Shown here piece by piece: positions 22,621-34,928 of a stretch of 64,000 nucleotides of DNA (position 1 is the first letter of the stretch; each line of letters starts with the position of its first letter). The notes under the pieces are model-generated. The model searched no databases, was not told the origin of the DNA, and saw only the letters and a program-made list of their open reading frames with translations. The stretch is from the NCBI GenBank assembly GCA_922989275.2, contig OV277858.1, forward strand, positions 4,898,001 to 4,962,000, in the 5' to 3' direction. The DNA is from Gari tellinella (taxonomy: Eukaryota > Mollusca > Bivalvia > Cardiida > Psammobiidae). The position numbers were made by a program, and so were the translations under genes.

Positions 22621-24240
22621 GCGAAGCGTGTGTCCGGTGCCTAAGCTGTTTAGTACTCTCCAATGGTAACAAGTAATTATATGTTGTGTACATTCAGAAA
22701 AAAATATATTATCAGTTTATAACTAATCAAAACATTTATACATGTAAACCTACATAAAAAATAATACCAAACAATAGTTGTATGTAAATAAATTAATAAT
22801 AATACATCAGTGTAAACCAAATCCAACATTAAAATAACCTCGATCAATCAGTAAAATCCGTATGGTGCCTCTGAAAATAGCTGGTTGCCACATATTCAAC
22901 CAATATCCTCATACATGTTTAATTTATTACACCGTTTAAAATACTATTTTGATTGTCAACAGTCATGGATATGAAGAAAATACAAATATTTCAGCAGAGT
23001 GTACCTTAACTTAGGCTGAGGATAAAACATAACACAGAATGTGCCTTTACCTGCTTGAAGGGGTTGTATATCTTCAAAACTATATGTAGACCCAGTCAAA
23101 TGGGGTAATGGGTAAAGTTCACAGATATACTTGGCGCTCATAATTTTATCGCCTAAGTTTGGTATATTTTATCACGTACTTTACACATGTTATGTTTTTA
23201 GTTCACGAATATCAATCAACAGGATAGATTGAGTACAATTTAAAGAGTTTTACATATCCAAATTTTATCTAAAACTTTAATGAAAGTAAATAAAAATTTG
23301 CAGATATATAAAGAACTCATTAAATTATCTTATGACTTTGTATTAGGAATGACAGTCTTACAGAAACGAAATGTCATGTGGTTGCGCAGCTATCACTAGA
23401 GCGAGTGTAGGAGGTGTGCTGAGTAAGAAAGCTGTGAACCAATTAGTAAATTCAATGGACAAGCCTTGTTACGTAATTGACAAAACAATTTTTCGGGTTG
23501 ACACTGAGCTAAAGTAAACCAAATACTTTGTTGCATTCATGATTGAACACAAATATATTTATAAAACGGGGTCTTCAAACGTGATGTGTTTGAGAAAGCG
23601 GAGGGGAGAGAAGGAATTGGGAGAGACTTAGCATGTGTGTAAACTCTGTTAAGTAATACTTTTAGTAATTAGTTCAGTAAAATGTGTCAAAAATCAAGAA
23701 AGCACAAAACTACCTGAAAACAAGCTGAGGGCTTGCTCACTGTCGCGTACCTTTTCAGTGCTTCTCGGCCTAGTACAATACCCGGACCACCAGAATGAAA
23801 CCACCAGATGCAGGTCCCTTAAAATGATGTCCGAAATAGTAGACTCCATTCGGGTCCTGAAATAGAGGTCACATATGTATGATGGAGAATACGCCATTCT
23901 AAATAGTAAATAATGGGGAAGAATTACACGATAAAATAAATGCAACAAAGTTAGTTTTTATTAGGCTAGTTTATGTCAACAATGAAATTGGATTAAACAG
24001 AATAACTCCCGATTGACTGGTTATGGCCTTTTTTCTGTTAAGACAGTTTAGCAGACTGTAATGACAGTCTCTCTTTCTATCTCTCGTACCTTTCTGTGCC
24101 TGACATCTTACCTGTCTGTCTGTCTCAGTGAAGTGTATATATGGTGATTAAAAAACAAGCGAGACATCAAACCCCTAAAATTGAAATACAAACTATTTCC
24201 TAGTCGTAGAAGGGAAGTCATTCTTATGTGCTTTGCAAGT
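22621..24240. other. Gene-free stretch
   Basis: AT-rich sequence. An 84-codon minus-strand frame at 23948-23694 lacks any recognisable domain. I see no structure I can name. Confidence 0.4.
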
Positions 24241-24254
24241 GTATTCCTAAACAT

Positions 24255-24750
24255 CAGGAGGAGGAAAGGAAGAGGAGGGGAGGAGGAGGAGGAGGAGGAG
24301 GAGAGGAGAAGGAAGAGAAGAGGAGAAGGGGAGGAGGAGTAGGGAAAGATGAGGATGAAGAGGAGGTGAGGAGGAGGAGTAGGGAAAGATGAGAAGGAGG
24401 AGGAGGGGGAAGGAAAGAAGGAGGAGGAGGAGGGGAAGAGAACGGGAGGAGGAGGGAAGGAGGAGGAGGGGAGGAGGAGGAGGAATAGAGGAGGAAGATG
24501 GGATGGGAGGATGAGGAGAGGAGGAGGGGGAGGAGGAGTTGGGAAATATGAGAAAGAGGAGGAGCCGAGGAGGAGGGGAGAAAGGAGGAAGAGGAGGAGG
24601 GGAAGAGAACGGGGGGAGGAGGAGGGAAGGAGGAGGGAAGGAGGAGGGAAGGAATAGGAGGAGGAGGAGGAAGGGAGGAGGAGGGGAGTAGGAGGAGTGG
24701 AGAGTAGGAGGAGGGTAGGAGGAGTAGGAGTAGGGGAGGAGGAGGACTAC
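24255..24750 (+). repeat. Polypurine (GGA/GAG)n tract of about 500 bases
   Basis: The + strand is almost only A and G in GGAGGA, GGAGGAGG and GGGGAGGAGG units, with rare T or C. Such mirror-rich purine runs can form triplex (H-DNA) and G-quadruplex structures. The minus-strand Ser/Pro/Leu frame across it is a by-product of the repeat. Confidence 0.9.
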
Positions 24751-24936
24751 ACTAGCAAAACTCATATGAATGACTATACATCTTAGTATTTATAATTATG
24801 AATCGCTGCAGTCAATGTTCCCTTATTTTCTCTTGATATGACAACATGGTGAGACATCAACGTAATGTCCACGGTACCGATAGAATCGATGATACACTAG
24901 CTCTACCACCAACATCTAGTTTAGAATCGTCTAAAA

Positions 24937-25520
24937 ATGACCTTTCAACTTCCTTTTTCTATGTTAGTGTCTGGACCGAGCGGCAGCGGGTACACTCATT
25001 GGACTAGACAACTGTTGAATTCTTCCCTCTTTCAGCCTATCCCTCAGATAATAAGCTGGTGCTACGGGCAATGGCAACCTCTTTATGACACACTCAATCG
25101 TATCATACCATGGATGGAATTTACCCAAGGTATCCCAGATCATCTGGATGACTTTCAGTATATCGACGGTAGTAAAAGTACTCTTTTAGTGTTTGACGAC
25201 GAAATGACTGAAGCTAAGTGTGACCAGAGATTAGCCGATCTATTTTTCAAAGGTTGCCACCACAGAAATATATCAATCGTATATCTGACTCAAAATTTAT
25301 TTCCTCAAGGCAAAGCTTGCAGGGACATTGCCTTAACACGCAGTATTTGGTGTTATTTAATAATCCCATCGACAGACAACAAGTAGCCACTTTCGCACGA
25401 CGGATTTACCCTTCATCACATGCAGCTTTCATGAAGCGATTTGAACAGACGACATTTTACCCTCACGGTTACTTGGTGATAGACTTGAAACCGAATTCCC
25501 AAGAACCAGACCGTTTGTGA
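24937..25520 (+). pseudogene. Polinton-like packaging ATPase (FtsK/HerA type), frameshifted
   Basis: The first frame (24937-25386) begins with a hydrophobic strand and a Walker A-like loop, GPSGSGYT, at 24973-24996. The invariant Lys of GxxxxGKT is replaced by Tyr. Walker B is LLVFDDE at about residues 83-89. It is followed by the NISIVYLTQNLF segment near 25264-25299, a hallmark of Polinton ATPases. Near 25350 the protein continues in another frame (to TGA at 25518-25520) with the QQVATFARRIYP region. Intact relatives power genome packaging into capsids. The Walker A change and frameshift mean this copy is inactive. An alternative upstream frame from ATG 24846 overlaps the start, which suggests a further indel near 24950. 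Confidence 0.75.
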
Positions 25521-25529
25521 GATAACTCT

Positions 25530-26128
25530 TTTGGCGTAAACAAGAGAAAGCGAATGGACGATGAATACGAGCGACTGACTCCTATAATGAGTTCCGGTAT
25601 GGAGCTCAAATAGAGAGTGAGCAAGACAATGACAGTCATCACGACTCTATTGATGATTGGAGTGACGATATGGGACCACCTGGTCATCGTAAACTAGTAG
25701 AGATGAGCGAGGAGCGTTCACGTCCTGACATATTGAACAACAGGTTTAAAATTCCTCTGAGAGAATATCATGCAGATCAGTAAAAAGCTACAGTGAACGA
25801 TTATGTAACGCGTGGTTACGCACTAGATAAAGCGTTTCCTAGAGTTGTCAATGATGAGCTCCCCTCTCTAAGAAAGGCGTTGATAACTATGTACACCAGA
25901 TTTCTTATCGATTTCCACGAGTTAAGAGGCGATCCAATACAATGAAAATTTTTAGAGTCGGCCAAAATGCTCAGGCGACAGCATTCAATGAATGTCAAAG
26001 AGTCTATACGTCAGGCGGTTAAACTAAGGAATTTTTTTTTCTATGAGGTATGGCCTGATCCGATCATTCCAAAAAGAGATGAGATGACCGATAATGATGA
26101 TAATTTATCGATCGAATACACAGTATAA
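25530..26128 (+). pseudogene. Unidentified Polinton-neighbour gene, broken
   Basis: After the ATPase, coding-like sequence continues in patches. An acidic Asp/Ser-rich stretch at about 25595-25780 ends at a TAA. An alpha-helical-looking stretch follows from 25795 with one TGA near 25942, and it ends at TAA 26126-26128. Key words are GYALDKAFPRVVNDELPSL and KESIRQAVKLRNF. I do not recognise the family, although its position next to the packaging ATPase suggests a structural or conserved accessory protein of the same element. At least one frameshift and two stops disable it. Confidence 0.5.
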
Positions 26129-28225
26129 AAATAACTCTTTTCAAACATCACTATTCCGTAGTACCTGCGTTATTAAGAATCTCATAGGGTAACTTGAAGT
26201 TTGATCATTAGGTTTAAAAAAAACAAATAAAGGGGCATAACTCGAGAATGCCTGCCATTATGGTGAGAGTTACTTCAAACTTAAAGCCGAGGAAAAGAGC
26301 TCCCCATAGGTACCTAACAGATAACAGCGTTAATAGTTCACTAATAGAGAAAAGAGAATACGGCACTTTTCATTGATATTCTTCCTTTTAGAATTTATGT
26401 TTTTCCTGATAAAGTTCAGATGAACACTATGGTTAAGTCTAGGATGCATCGTGACTATTCGTATAAAGGCAGTATTTGTTTGTAAAATTTTAATCCGTTG
26501 CTAGTAGCTACCGCTAGCAGTGTGTAAACTTAATCCCCCAATAATAGGGTATCTGTACTCTTATCTTAAAACCATCTCAAGTCAACCAATATTGACGTAT
26601 AAATGGTTTTAAAGCTTTTAAATAGCCTCTGTAAAATTGAAGAAAGTTTAACTAATCTTGAATTAAAGAAATGTACTACAGTAGTTAACTTTATACGACG
26701 CGTGGTTCTACTGCCTGTAAAACTCCTGCACGTAGAATAAACATGTTAGTAACTGCCTGTAAAAACTTGATGGATCAGTGTTGTAGACACCGCGTCTACT
26801 GCATTAATGTTGACGACTGAATAGGACATTATTGTACCTTCCGGTCCTAGGCCAATCACAGTCAGAAACTGCGGAGACTTGTCAGGCATTAAGTTTTAGT
26901 GAACCTCTGTTCCCATGTCCGACGTTGAATAACGACACGCCATACATTCTGTTTCCCCAGGGAGGGATTAACTGTGACGGATGTATAAGCCATTGTTCTC
27001 GTATCCTGTCTCGAATCAATAGGACCCAGACATCCTGTCTCCTTAGAAGGTATTAAGTTTGAAAGGCTTTGTCTGAACATGTTCTAATGTCAGCTCGGTA
27101 TACCGTGTAGACCAATACCGTGTAGATCCCATACATATAGTACACCCCCGATCTACATGAAATCCTCCGAGCAGGACCTTCATCCCTGAGCTAAATATAG
27201 ACCCACGTGTTTATCCTATTTTTAGAAAAAGAGGTCATCGAAGATGGCCGCGATAACGTCATATTTGTTTAGACGTAAACCGGCCCCTATACTACTGCCG
27301 TTCAATATCTGTGTTTGAAAAAATACGTGAAGTCAAACGGGATATTTACATACGTCGGCTGCAATATATTTCTATTGAAGTGTATGTCCCGTCCATTACT
27401 GTCAATGTCCAGAATAGGAGATGCAATGATGATGATTTCAGGTAGTTGATTTCGCTTAATCTCATATGTTGCTTAGCAGCACAAGCGGTCAAAACTACCG
27501 ACATGCCTTCCTTTTACTTCCGGGCAGAGGGGATTATATTGGTCTAATAAACAGAAAATATTGCCTATAACAATTAAGCCCCAGTACTGTGACAAAGTAA
27601 GAAGGTCTCTTTGGCCCTGTGAAAAAACCCAAACATGTACTTAATAGATTCTCGACTTGTTCAAGTAGTCATTTATGCCGGGAATTTTTGAAGGGTAAAT
27701 TCAATCATATTGTTCAGCTTTAGTTTAAAAGAGTATATACATCCAGTGTCATTTGTAAACATATTACTGTGAAACAGATCTAGATCCCCGCAATATACAC
27801 AGTGGTTGTTCTGTAAAACAGCATTCTAAACACGCACAAAAACACATTAAAAAAGTTTCCTGCGTCATTGTTAAAAAAAAATCACTTTCTATTATCGTTT
27901 TAAATGCAAACTGGCACTCCGTATGCAATTTGCATTATGCATGGCATATCGTTTTATGTATGTTTTGGTATGTTGGAAAACACATCAATTGACCATAATC
28001 TATCAAAACTTGTTTATACAAACATTCACATAAAACGGATTATATTAACAAAACAGAAGGCCCGATGTAGACAGATGTAGTTGTCGAATTCAATACCCTA
28101 ACAAGCGTTCTTAAGATATAAAGGAAAATATGTTATACTTTTAAACGCAACGAAACGCAAACGCAAAACAATAAAACGTAGAAAAGTGCAACTTTTGGGC
28201 ATTCTGATAATTCATGTTTATCTTA
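26129..28225. other. Gene-free stretch
   Basis: Contains a 74-codon frame at 26832-27056 with several Cys residues and no family resemblance. CGTGTAGA words repeat near 27101-27125. The part near 26690-27160 is less AT-rich and could be further eroded element sequence. I can name nothing. Confidence 0.35.
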
Positions 28226-28226
28226 G

Positions 28227-28340
28227 TGGCAAACAGTTTGGATCCTGATCAGACGCCGAGCTATGCAATAGAAATACTTGTTTTAGCGTAAACGCGTTTA
28301 TTGGGAAAGATTAACGTGTTCTCCATTGTATAGCATTGGA
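28227..28340 (+). repeat. Half-copy of hairpin family A with parent-repeat flank
   Basis: CAAACAGTTTGGATCCTGAT then CAGACGCCGAG, followed by TTTTAGCGTAAACGCGTTTA and GGGAAAGA. The same follow-on occurs after the hairpins near 16073 and, more loosely, near 46338. Only one arm of the palindrome is present. Confidence 0.6.
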
Positions 28341-28689
28341 TGACGTAGGAAGGTTTCACAATCAGATTCAAAATCAAAGCATGCTACTGAAGAGTAAGAC
28401 TAGATAAAGTTAAAGTTTAAATCATACTTAAAAGAATTAAAGATGAATATTTAATATACAAACTTATATTTCTATCACATAATAACTACATATCACATGC
28501 TGTATTACAATACCTGTATATATAGTTACAACTCGATTATATGTTTAAGAGTTTAACCTAGAAACAGTTAGACCTTAGACCTACTAAGACACATTTTCTA
28601 TTTTTAAACAATAAATGAAACCAACTATAATTGCCATGTTAATAATGCATAAAGAAGCATAGTAAATATCAAACTGATGATAAAACATG

Positions 28690-28990
28690 TTCTTTAACCT
28701 AAGATATAAAAGAAGAAATAGAAGTCGCATCTCTCACATCATGTGGCAAAATGTTCCACAGGCAACACCAATTGTTAGTCTGGTCCCCGTCGTACTTGGA
28801 TAGTACGTCAGGCAATTCGTTATAATGGCCGCCTCCATGAAATAGAGGAAAGTGGGTGGAGTTATATGAGCTGTTATAGGGGTTTTTTCTTATTTTAGGT
28901 GGTTTACAATATCTTATTGTAACCTACGGGTTCAATGTTACTCAAAACCAAATTACCAATTCAAACATACTTGGTAAGCGACTGAATTCC
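28690..28990 (+). mobile_element. 3' end of a second LINE family, + copy
   Basis: CATGAAATAGAGGAAA, GTGGGTGGAGTTATATGAGC and TTATTTTAGGTGGTTTAC align with the reverse complement of about 31690-31800. The copy lacks recognisable RT and holds only the C-terminal remnant and 3' UTR. Confidence 0.65.
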
Positions 28991-29073
28991 CTAGAAATTC
29001 GTGCAACGAAACATTTTAAAGCACTCCTATTTTCGGCTATTATATAGATAAGTTGGTTTAGATATTACATATT

Positions 29074-29145
29074 GTATCGTTGGTATAGTGGTTAGAGTCC
29101 CTGCCTCTCGTCCAGGCGACCCGGGTTCGAATCCCAGCCTGCTCA
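29074..29145 (+). repeat. tRNA-Glu(CTC)-like sequence, not foldable to a full cloverleaf
   Basis: GGTATAGTGGTTAGAGTCC resembles a tRNA-Glu D-arm with A box. CCTGCCTCTCGTCCAGG is a good anticodon arm with CTC. CCGGGTTCGAATCCCAG carries a perfect B box but one T-stem mismatch. The acceptor ends (GTATCGT and CTGCTCA) do not pair, so I call it a tRNA pseudogene or SINE head and not a working tRNA. Confidence 0.55.
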
Positions 29146-29659
29146 ATATTTTTTATTCTTTATTTGGAAATGTATTTTCAATATAATACGTTCGATAGTT
29201 TTACCATCGGAAAACACCTCTAAAAACATTAAAATGTAAAATTCAATGAGTATAAAAATGTTGATGAAATCTCAGAATTTCCTCAATTTTTCTCAATTTT
29301 TCCCTACGGAACCTGAACAAATGTTAAAGTGTAGATCTATATATACCCGAATGATTAAAGAAGCTATTGATTCGTGATATGTATCAGAATCTGTAAAAAT
29401 GAACCTATAGTGTTGATTTCTCGATGTTTGGATGGAATTGAACAAAAAGTTATACGTCGAGACAGTGATAGGGCTAATGCATTAATTGGAAGCCAATCTA
29501 TGAAGACGCATACCTTTGGTGCTAATTAAACTTTGAGTAGTAAATCAAATATTAGTTTAGTTATTGTTTTATTGGTTTTCCGAAAACTAAATAATTAAAA
29601 AGATGATATTTATTATTTACTGCGTTTAAAAAGTTGTGACCAAAAAGGAAAAATACATT

Positions 29660-29737
29660 CCGGTGACGGTAATCGAACCTGGGCCGCTTGAACGAGAAAC
29701 AGGGATCCTAACCAACACGCCAATGGCTCAGTACGGA
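29660..29737 (-). repeat. tRNA-Glu-like relic, opposite strand
   Basis: On the minus strand GTGTTGGTTAGGATCC is A-box-like and CCAGGTTCGATTACC carries the B box. A TTTCTCG anticodon-loop-like sequence lies between. The acceptor ends pair only partly (TCCG with CGGA). It lies about 515 bases from, and inverted to, the one at 29074. Confidence 0.5.
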
Positions 29738-29949
29738 TATTACATCAAACTATATAATGGCCGAAAAAAGGCTAGTTTTCCAACAAATAAGACAACTTAA
29801 GGGCAAACGCGCCCAATTCGCGCTAACAAAGTACGATAATACAATAATCGTTACTCAACGAAATCGTGCATTTCGGTTACCTCCTGTGGATACTTTTGGT
29901 TTCAAACAATCTATATTAATCGAGAAATATAAACGTGAAATTTAGTGTG

Positions 29950-31680
29950 AACCCGAAAACACATACGGACACACAGAGCTTAGTAATCGCTTGCGATCCA
30001 ATGCTCAACCAATCAGAGCATGACGTCCATATTTTGGTAAAATTTTAGACCTGTGGTGCTATGTGAAATTGTGGTCACGACGTCATTTGAATTGGAAGCA
30101 GGCATACTGGCACCGAGTTTTCTTTCCTGACTAATCTCACCGAGCAATACAGATGGTAGGATTTGAGACAGGTTTCACAGGCAAGAGTGGATGACTGAGG
30201 TACTTGTTGAACGTTACGCTACGCCGTTGAATTGGAGCGTGTGTTGGTGCAAATAGTCGCCATTCACGATATAATCATACTGGATACAAATTTGGACTTT
30301 TTATGATAATTCATTAAAAACCTTAACATTTTAAGAAAAAAACTAAACTTTTATTCAGATTTTTCATTTTGACCCCTACCTACTTTTGCATTACATCACT
30401 CGAAAAAAAAATCATCTCTGCAGTATGAAGTTAACTGATATGGATTAAAAATGATAAACTTCATTTTCGGTATAGGTTTTAGACCATCAACATGACAACT
30501 TTCCAACAAATGTTCCTGTAATCGTGTTGAACGTTTCTACTTTAGCTCAGTATAAATAAAAAATACTCCAAATGACCCCAAATATTTAAATCTTGGAAAA
30601 CATTTCTCGACAGGTTGCTTTGCAGATATTAAGCTCCAACTCCTACCCTACATACTTATATTGGTATACCCCCTCTAACAAGTTGGGGTTCGAGGACATA
30701 CTTCCCCGGGGAAATTTTATTCTTGGATGGCTTCAGAATCGATCAGGGTCGTGCTGTGCATTTAAAACAGGTAAAATACTAATAAAAATCCATGTAAATG
30801 TTTAACTTAAAATAACAAAGTATTAATGATATAGGATCACATGTTTTGACGATGTCTTCCGGCTATTAGCCTAGTCTACCTCTATCCCCTCCGATAACTG
30901 TACACACTTTTACTAGGGTGTCCGAGGCATGCTTCCCGGGACATCTCTTATTTCTATTGTCTTTTGTGCGTTCTAGCAGGGATGTATATATATACATTTT
31001 ATACGTCCCTGGTTCTAGGGGCGTGTTTTTTTATTTTATATATGCCTTTTTTACAATTTTCTTATTATTCACACCTAAAACATTTACAAATGTATATCTA
31101 TTTATGAAATTTGATCAATTTCTTAAGGATATATTCTGATTTATTAAGTGTATTCATTGAATTTGAGCCAAAACTCATTTAAGGAAAATATACATACTTC
31201 AGGCAACAAACTCTAATGTATACACTTTGCATCATACTTTTAGTAAGCATCACCTTTTAACTGTTTTAATGTCTGTTTGTGCCAATTATTACTTAACATT
31301 ATTTCATAAAGTCAAAAATAATGCATGCCGACTCTTTGCCGAGAATGGCTATATTATACATTTCAAATACCCGTAGACAAAAAAGAACATTATAACCTAT
31401 GTTTTTTTTTTTACCATGAAACTAAGGTACGTTCGAAGAACCTATGTAGAAATGTTCATAGAGATCCTACGAAGATTTCATTTGAGCGCGTTTGTCCTTA
31501 ATTCAATAATCATACAATCTGGCGAGGTTTTATTTATCCGAAATGTCAACGGACCTGTATAATATCCGATAATAGGGCTAGTTTTGAAATAAATTCGTTG
31601 CCCGAATTAATACTGAATTCAACTGGTTCGCCCGTGTTTTTGATTTGATAATGTAATTTTGTATTAAATTGTTCCTATTT
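29950..31680. other. Gene-free stretch
   Basis: AT-rich sequence. Short frames (70 codons at 30593, 73 at 30918) show no domains. I see no repeat structure. Confidence 0.4.
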
Positions 31681-31689
31681 GCTACAATG

Positions 31690-32520
31690 GATTATCGTAA
31701 ACCACCTAATATAAGAAAAGGCCCTATTAAGCTCATATAACTCCACCCACCATTTATCATTATGGTTCCCGGTTTCCTCTATTTCATGGGTGTCGCCATT
31801 TTTCCCTGTCTGTCTGAAGATAAAGGGATATAACCAAGTCTACACCCATTGTACGCAAATGACTTCATACCAAAACCTTTGACCTTTGGAATAGCAAATA
31901 TTTTACTATATGACATGGAGTAAACTGACTTATCAGATGCGGTGACTACCTGTACCCTAAATCTGGTTGAATACTTATTTACAATACTGAAAGGGGTAAA
32001 ATGTTCACAAAGATATGAAGGAGCTAAATTTGAATTAAGTTTGAAAACATGACACATACTTATATGATTTATTCTGCTTGCAACATGCATCCAGTTAAGA
32101 CTTTAAAACATGCTCTTTCCAAATTTGTGACTTAGATTCTAAATTCAACACAAATCTTATGAGCTTATTTTGTATGACCTGCAATTTGTGTTTTAGTTCC
32201 ATTGTTAACCTGTTAAACCAGGCAGATGCAGCAAAGTCAAAGTGACATTGAATTAACGAAGTAACCCTCATTTTTTAAGTTTGTGCAGTGAGAAACTCAC
32301 TTTTATTATATAGGAACTTCAGTCTGTCATTGGATTTCTTAATAACTGACTTGGCCATATACTCGAAAGACAAACTTTGCTCAAGTGTCACGCCAAGATA
32401 TTTCACAGATGACTTGGTTCCAATGTCTTGACCATTGCAATTTATTCAAAGATTAGACTGGGATTTTAACATTTGCTGCGATCCAAATAATATAGACTCT
32501 GTCCTACCGAAAGTACACAA
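31690..32520 (-). pseudogene. C-terminal RT region and 3' UTR of a second LINE family
   Basis: On the minus strand, about 32500 to 32100 gives RT-downstream peptides in broken frames: VKYLGVTLEQSLSFEYMAKS, then VIKKSNDRLKFLYN, then LIQCHFDFAASAWFNRL. The 103-codon frame 32090-31779 continues with NHISMCHVFKLNSNLAPSY and KVKGFGMKSFAYNGCRL, a typical non-LTR C-terminus. The 3' UTR to about 31690 matches the + copy at 28.7-29.0 kb. The clade is unclear (Jockey/CR1-like). Stops and frameshifts disable it. Confidence 0.7.
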
Positions 32521-32724
32521 TATGTAATATACACTGCGTCTGTATGTGTCAAAGCGAGCACATCGTATTGCTAACACGAAACGGTACACACGATATCAAA
32601 TTTACTATCAGTCAGCATGATTTAAAGAGTAACGAAACAAGATATATGCAGTCTAGTATGGGAATAGTTTTTGAAATTATTTTCGCCGCTATCACGTGAT
32701 GTCAGGATGTCAGGGTTATCCTAA

Positions 32725-32765
32725 GCTTGTGATTTACCCCTCGACTACGTTCGCCGGTCACATGC
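32725..32765 (-). repeat. SINE head fragment
   Basis: The minus strand reads CGGCGAACGTAGTCGAGGGG, matching the start of the SINE at 9050-9330 (CGGCGGACGTAGTCGAGGGA). No body follows. Confidence 0.4.
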
Positions 32766-32930
32766 TTACCTTGACCCATCATCGCACTCGATTATTGACA
32801 ACATCTGACACTACTTGGCGTTATGGGGTTCACGTTTACACGATCATAAATATCCTAATCTTATCTGTTTTGACGCCATCAAGCGATAAACTCGCCGTAT
32901 AATCTGCTGTTACATTCTGGTAAACATAAA

Positions 32931-34483
32931 ATGCTTTATCGGCTTTCTTCGTTGTCATTGTCGTCTTTAAAAGATATTGACGACAAGGCTGATGGAATAA
33001 TTATACGCACAGATCCTCTGTATTATACTGCAGGTTTAATACAAAGTTATACTCAGCATGTTCTTAGACCTCATATTGATTCTTTAAACGATCACAAAAG
33101 ATATTTCATTAAGGTCCCTTTTATAAATAAAGGTATTGATTTCATAGATTTACAAAGTATTCTCCGTAACAAAAATGTGATGAATGCTATTCCAAATTAT
33201 TTCAAAAATCTTGAACCACCTATTATTTGTTATAAGTATAATAAATCTGTTAGAGGGTTAATTCTTAACTACAATAAAATTGTTTCTGATCTTAAAATTC
33301 TCGAAAACACACCAGATACATGAGACTGTACCTCTTCTAAATTCTGTTACGCCCCAGTGGGTCATATTATAACTGGCAATTTTGATATCATTAAAGATAA
33401 ACGCATTAGAGCGCTTTTGAGCAAGGGACCTAAATATAGATTACCTGCCTTAATTGATTTCGATACTTGTCGCAATCATATTTCTGAAGCTTTGAATAAG
33501 TATAGTACCAACTGGTGCCGCAGAGAACATGCTGAAAATGACGCTCTTACAAAATGGAAATAATTAATTTTTGATATTATCGATACCCGGATTTCGTTCT
33601 ATTTATCCAATAACCATCTTTACCACCTCAACCTAAATTTAGCATTCGTCACTTAAAGAAGGGCATACAAGACTTTCATTCCAAATATGTAGTCGTCCCT
33701 GCAGACAAAGCATCCAATAATGTGATAATTGTATGACGATTACATTATGTTGATACTTTAAACCAGGAACTTGTGAATACCAATTCCTATACAACGACTA
33801 ATTTAACGGACCATAATGTAGTATCTGATCATCTTGATACTTGTAAACAATTAAAAGCTGACGTCAACATTACATGTCATAAACTTCCTGCTATGTACTG
33901 GATACCAAAACTCCACAAAACACCATATACGTCTCGTTTTATTGCTAATTCAAGTGCATGTACTACTACTAAGCTTTCCAAACTTTTGACATCGTCTTTA
34001 ATTAAAATCAAAGAACATGTTCAAAGGTAGTGTGACAAGACTTACGAAAATTCTGGACTTAATCTGTTTTGGTCTATCAAAAACTCGAATGCAATTTTGA
34101 CGAAGCTTGAACATAGAAAATACCAAGCTTGCAATATTAGTACGTATGACTTTTCAACACTATATACTACCTTACCTCATAATTTAATAAAAGCTAAACT
34201 TATACAACTTATTGAAAAGACTTTCGCCAGAGAAAGGAAACTATTTCTGGCGTGTAATACTGATCGTGCATTTTTTACAAATGACACGGTTAAGCATTAC
34301 ACTATGTGGACTTGCACCGATGTCTGTAAATCACTATCATTTCTTCTGGATAATATTTATGTACGTTTTGGGAGTACCATATACCGCCAAGTGATTGGTA
34401 TCCCTATGGGTACAAACTGTGCGCCCCTTGTCGCAGACCTATTTTTGTACTGTTATGAGAGGGACTTTATGCTACAGTACTGT
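32931..34483 (+). pseudogene. Penelope-like element reverse transcriptase, 5' part
   Basis: A chain of frames at 32931-33323, 33357-33563, 33773-34030 and 34097 to the insertion point reads as one protein with stops and frameshifts between. Landmarks are YFIKVPFINKGIDFIDL near the start, VITG-type GHIITGNF and PKYRLPALIDF, then the RT core: MYWIPKLHKTPYTSRFI, TYDFSTLYTTLPH (motif A Asp) and VIGIPMGTNCAPLVADLF (motif B region), followed by CYERDFM. These match a Penelope-like family I know as abundant in bivalves. Penelope enzymes are telomerase-related RTs. The protein is cut at 34483 by a DNA transposon and resumes at 40046. Confidence 0.85.
34474..34483. repeat. Left target-site duplication ACAGTACTGT
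   Basis: The ten-base palindrome ACAGTACTGT occurs here and at 40036-40045, exactly at the outer edges of the inverted repeats. RT coding runs up to it on the left and resumes after it on the right. Confidence 0.75.
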
Positions 34484-34701
34484 TTAAGCTAAAGTATACA
34501 CAAAGTGCACTGCCAGTGCACTGGGTTTAAACTGACAGTGCACTGAGAGTAAACTAATTTTGCACTGACAGTGCACTGACAGTGCACTGATAGTGCACTG
34601 GGATTTCAATATCAAACTGATAGTGCACTATCAGTTTAAACCAGGTAACTAGCAGTGCACTGGGGAATGACTACAGCTTTGAATTTAGAGCTGCAGTTTT
34701 T
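34484..34701 (+). repeat. Left long terminal inverted repeat
   Basis: About 218 bases made of CAGTGCACTG-type units, TTTAAACTGACAGTGCACTG and CTACAGCTTTGAATTTAGAG near its inner edge. The right arm 39828-40035 is its reverse complement with few differences. Confidence 0.85.
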
Positions 34702-34928
34702 ATTATACATGGATACCAGTTTACGCATACATGTATAATATATGTTTTTAGACCTTTTTCAATATTTCAACATTGGACAAGACTACACAGGTGTAATTTT
34801 TATGTCATGAATATTCTGCAAAAACATTGTATAATTAAACAACCAAAATAATTTATTATTGCCTAAAATCAATTCTCCTAAAATAGGAACTCTGTCACTT
34901 TTAATCAAGCAATACCAGCAGACGGTAA

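Larger units (their letters stand above)
24846..26128 (+). mobile_element. Relic of a Polinton/Maverick-type virus-like element
   Basis: A compact stretch holds an FtsK/HerA (A32-like) packaging-ATPase pseudogene and, directly downstream, a second broken reading frame. This short-gap gene packing is typical of Polintons and adintovirus-like elements. No protein-primed polymerase, integrase, protease or capsid gene was recognised nearby, and no terminal inverted repeats were found. It is a fragment. The polypurine tract lies just upstream. Confidence 0.65.

Noticed and set aside
24247..24765. 172-codon minus-strand Ser/Pro/Leu frame
   Set aside because: It is the translation of a polypurine simple repeat, and the composition follows the repeat, not protein constraint.
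29074..29145. Functional tRNA-Glu(CTC)
   Set aside because: The acceptor stem does not pair and the T stem has a mismatch, so it is listed as a tRNA-like relic.
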